Of a stretch of 64,000 nucleotides of DNA, positions 62,546-64,000 are shown in pieces. The notes beneath the pieces were generated by a model. That model worked only from the letters and a program-made list of their open reading frames with translations. It had not been told where the DNA came from and did no database searches. The translations under genes and the position numbers were made by a program. Numbering within the stretch: position 1 is the stretch's first letter; each line of letters opens with the position of its first letter. The DNA is from Bacteroidales bacterium (GTDB lineage Bacteria > Bacteroidota > Bacteroidia > Bacteroidales > WCHB1-69). The DNA lies in NCBI GenBank assembly GCA_017394765.1, contig JAFPXF010000041.1, forward strand, positions 1-64,000. The letters are read 5' to 3'.

Positions 62546-63550
62546 TTATTTCGTGAAAGGAGGGCTTGGGGAATCCACAGGGCTGATGCGGAACGAGTTG
62601 CGGCCACAACGGCATGGCTCGGGATGGATGCAGGCCATGTTGCCCGTGCGGAATCGCAACAACGGCATGCCCTCCACTCCCAACGTCGTGACAACCACTT
62701 CGCCTGTCTCGCCGGCAGGCACCGGGTTCCCGTTCTTGTCGATGATCTCCACAATCAGCAATTCCGGATGATGATGCCCTCCGCAGCCGCAGCCGCATTC
62801 GGAGAAGGTGATGGACATGGTGTTGGATGAGTAGGTGGCTACGAGATCGACGCCCCAGCGTTCCTGAATGCTTTTGCCGTTTTCGTTGAGCTCGAAATTT
62901 TGGTTTCGCAGCGTGTCCCCGATGGCGATGATCCGCTTGACGGAGGATTGGCGATAGTCAATGCCCTTGCTTTCGGCATAATCAAGCATTTTCAGCACAT
63001 GCGAGGGTGTGCTCATCAGGATGTAGGGCTTCAGCTCCCCAATGGTATCCCATTGTTTCTCGAAGCTGTTGTCGTCTATATGGATGATGCAGGCCCCGAA
63101 CTTGCGTATGCCGATAAAATAGGCCATCTGGGAGATGAATGGCAGGCCTTTGGGCGGAATCAGCAAGGAAACGCTTCCGGGACGCACTCCGGCACAGTTG
63201 AATGTGATCGCCTCGTTGTACGCAAGCCGTTCGAGATCGCTGTCTGTACGGGCAAACTTCACCGATTTCCCATCACTGCCGGGAATAAAAACGTAGTCGA
63301 TAACCCTCCATTTCGGAACACATAGAAAATCGTCGTTGTGGCTCTCTATGTCGAACTTGGTGGTGAAAGGGACACGCCGCAAATCATCCAAATGCTCGAT
63401 TTTGGAGTAGTCTATGCCGTGCTCGGCGAACAGCCTTTTGTAAAAAGGGGAATAGACTTGTAGATAGGCTATGTGTTCGCGCATTTTTTCCTCCTGGAAT
63501 TGGCGGATGACTTCGGCGGTTTGATATTCAATTTCGGGTGTGAACTCCAT
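62546..63550 (-). CDS. Phenylacetate-CoA-ligase-like adenylate-forming protein, C-terminally shortened
   Basis: 334 residues, against about 430 in related Bacteroidota proteins. The family N-terminal region (YSPFYKRLFAEHGID, LRRVPFTTKFDIE) and middle (YSSNTMSITFSECGCGCGGHH, GEVVVTTLGVEGMPLLRFRTGN, CRCGRNSFRISPV) are clear. After RISPV the sequence changes to DSPSPPFTK and stops, where the C-terminal AMP-binding subdomain with the catalytic lysine should follow. It may therefore not complete CoA ligation. It has its own promoter and is followed closely by obgE. It could be a recent deletion or a natural short form. Confidence 0.75.
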   Translation of the reverse strand: MEFTPEIEYQTAEVIRQFQEEKMREHIAYLQVYSPFYKRLFAEHGIDYSKIEHLDDLRRVPFTTKFDIESHNDDFLCVPKWRVIDYVFIPGSDGKSVKFARTDSDLERLAYNEAITFNCAGVRPGSVSLLIPPKGLPFISQMAYFIGIRKFGACIIHIDDNSFEKQWDTIGELKPYILMSTPSHVLKMLDYAESKGIDYRQSSVKRIIAIGDTLRNQNFELNENGKSIQERWGVDLVATYSSNTMSITFSECGCGCGGHHHPELLIVEIIDKNGNPVPAGETGEVVVTTLGVEGMPLLRFRTGNMACIHPEPCRCGRNSFRISPVDSPSPPFTK

Positions 63551-63650
63551 GGTCGAAAGCGGACTTAGAGAGATTGTAAAAGTGAGTTTTTGTTTTGAGA
63601 CATGCGAATACCGATATTCATTTGAGACGAATATAGGCCGTAATAGGCTG

Positions 63651-63658
63651 CAAAAATA
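63651..63658 (-). promoter_or_regulatory. -7 element for the ligase-like gene and obgE
   Basis: TATTTTTG on the minus strand followed by CAGCC, about 100 bp before the ATG at 63550. It overlaps the end of the hydrolase gene's downstream region, which has no hairpin terminator. Confidence 0.5.
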
Positions 63659-63667
63659 GGAAAAAAA

Positions 63668-64000
63668 TCAATTGTTCTTTTGTGATGGCACAGAATTGCC
63701 TGTCAATTCGAGCACGTTGGGGCACACGGTCTCCTCTATGACACCGTATTCATCGGGGCTTCCTGTGGTGCAGGTCTGAAGCAAGTGATTGGCATTCGGG
63801 ATGATATGGAATTGGTGAGGCCATTTCCTGGAGAGATAACGGCGCATCAGCGTCTGGTTGGCGACGGCATCTACTTGCAAATCTTTCCCGCCGTTGATGG
63901 CGATGACGGGACAACGCACTTTCTGGATGTATTTCTTGGGGTCGAAGTGGAAAAGCGTGAAGAACCACGGAGAGGTGAGCTGTTGGATGGCCGTTATTTT
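63668..64000 (-). CDS. C-terminal part of an alpha/beta hydrolase (5' end outside the window)
   Basis: The frame is open to the window edge; the GTG at 63919 is internal (KVRCPVIAINGGKDLQV) and is not the start. Visible residues (110) include PWFFTLFHFDPKKYIQKVRCPVIAINGGKD with the acid of the catalytic triad and PNANHLLQ with the histidine. The nucleophile serine lies beyond the edge. It belongs to the serine hydrolase/esterase group (S9-like or BD-FAE-like) common in gut Bacteroidota. The substrate is unknown. Confidence 0.8.
   Translation of the reverse strand, partial: KITAIQQLTSPWFFTLFHFDPKKYIQKVRCPVIAINGGKDLQVDAVANQTLMRRYLSRKWPHQFHIIPNANHLLQTCTTGSPDEYGVIEETVCPNVLELTGNSVPSQKNN

Overview
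The window reads as chromosomal DNA from an uncultured anaerobic member of the Bacteroidales (Bacteroidota). The evidence is internal. Promoters repeatedly fit the Bacteroidota form TAnnTTTG, sometimes with a TTG box 19-20 bp upstream. Several proteins end in type IX secretion (T9SS) sorting domains of type A or type B. There are FISUMP-type surface proteins, a DUF4295 gene beside rpmG, an N-terminally Cys-rich TonB-family protein, and an ADP-forming acetyl-CoA synthetase typical of fermentative acetate production. The DNA is GC-rich in genes and A/T-rich between them.

Layout. 1-3.8 kb is an accessory patch: the end of one DUF4143 ATPase, a second intact DUF4143 ATPase, a 208-bp MITE-like element with IS21-style ends, and the decayed tail of a T9SS-exported protein. 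3.8-9.5 kb (minus strand) carries rplV-rpsC-rplP-rpmC-rpsQ-rplN-rplX-rplE-rpsN-rpsH-rplF-rplR-rpsE and ends in a hairpin terminator. 9.75-22.5 kb holds a ROK sugar kinase, a radical SAM activase-like protein, a TonB-family protein, a phosphohexomutase, an ADP-forming acyl-CoA synthetase, a His-rich COG0523 metallochaperone GTPase, a DUF819 permease, an unknown exported or anchored protein and ornithine carbamoyltransferase. 22.75-25.45 kb (minus) carries the other half of the S10 cluster, rplC-rplD-rplW-rplB-rpsS. The S10/spc cluster is therefore split between rpsS and rplV by about 13 kb.

25.7-28.2 kb is a repeat-rich accessory patch with a hairpin repeat array, a DUF5362-like membrane protein, a small lipoprotein, a FISUMP remnant and a hicAB toxin-antitoxin pair. 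Then come lepA and an AddB-like nuclease. 33.0-52.5 kb (minus) is a surface-protein region: a four-gene probable operon (small T9SS type A protein, Cthe_2159-like beta-helix protein, PBP1A, large T9SS type B protein), preceded by a single 10.8-kb gene. That gene encodes a 3610-residue T9SS type B protein with 52 consecutive 49-residue repeats. 52.7-59.3 kb (minus) has ung, purH, a Na/Pi cotransporter, ispH and ftsY. 59.4-64 kb (minus) has a 5'-truncated FISUMP gene, DUF4295 and rpmG, obgE, a C-terminally shortened phenylacetate-CoA-ligase-like gene, and the end of an alpha/beta hydrolase.

The strongest candidates for something little described are the giant repeat protein, the dispersed hairpin modules (about 26.0, 53.5, 55.5 and 60.6 kb) that coincide with broken genes, and the split ribosomal protein cluster. 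I see no CRISPR array, tRNA or rRNA in the window.
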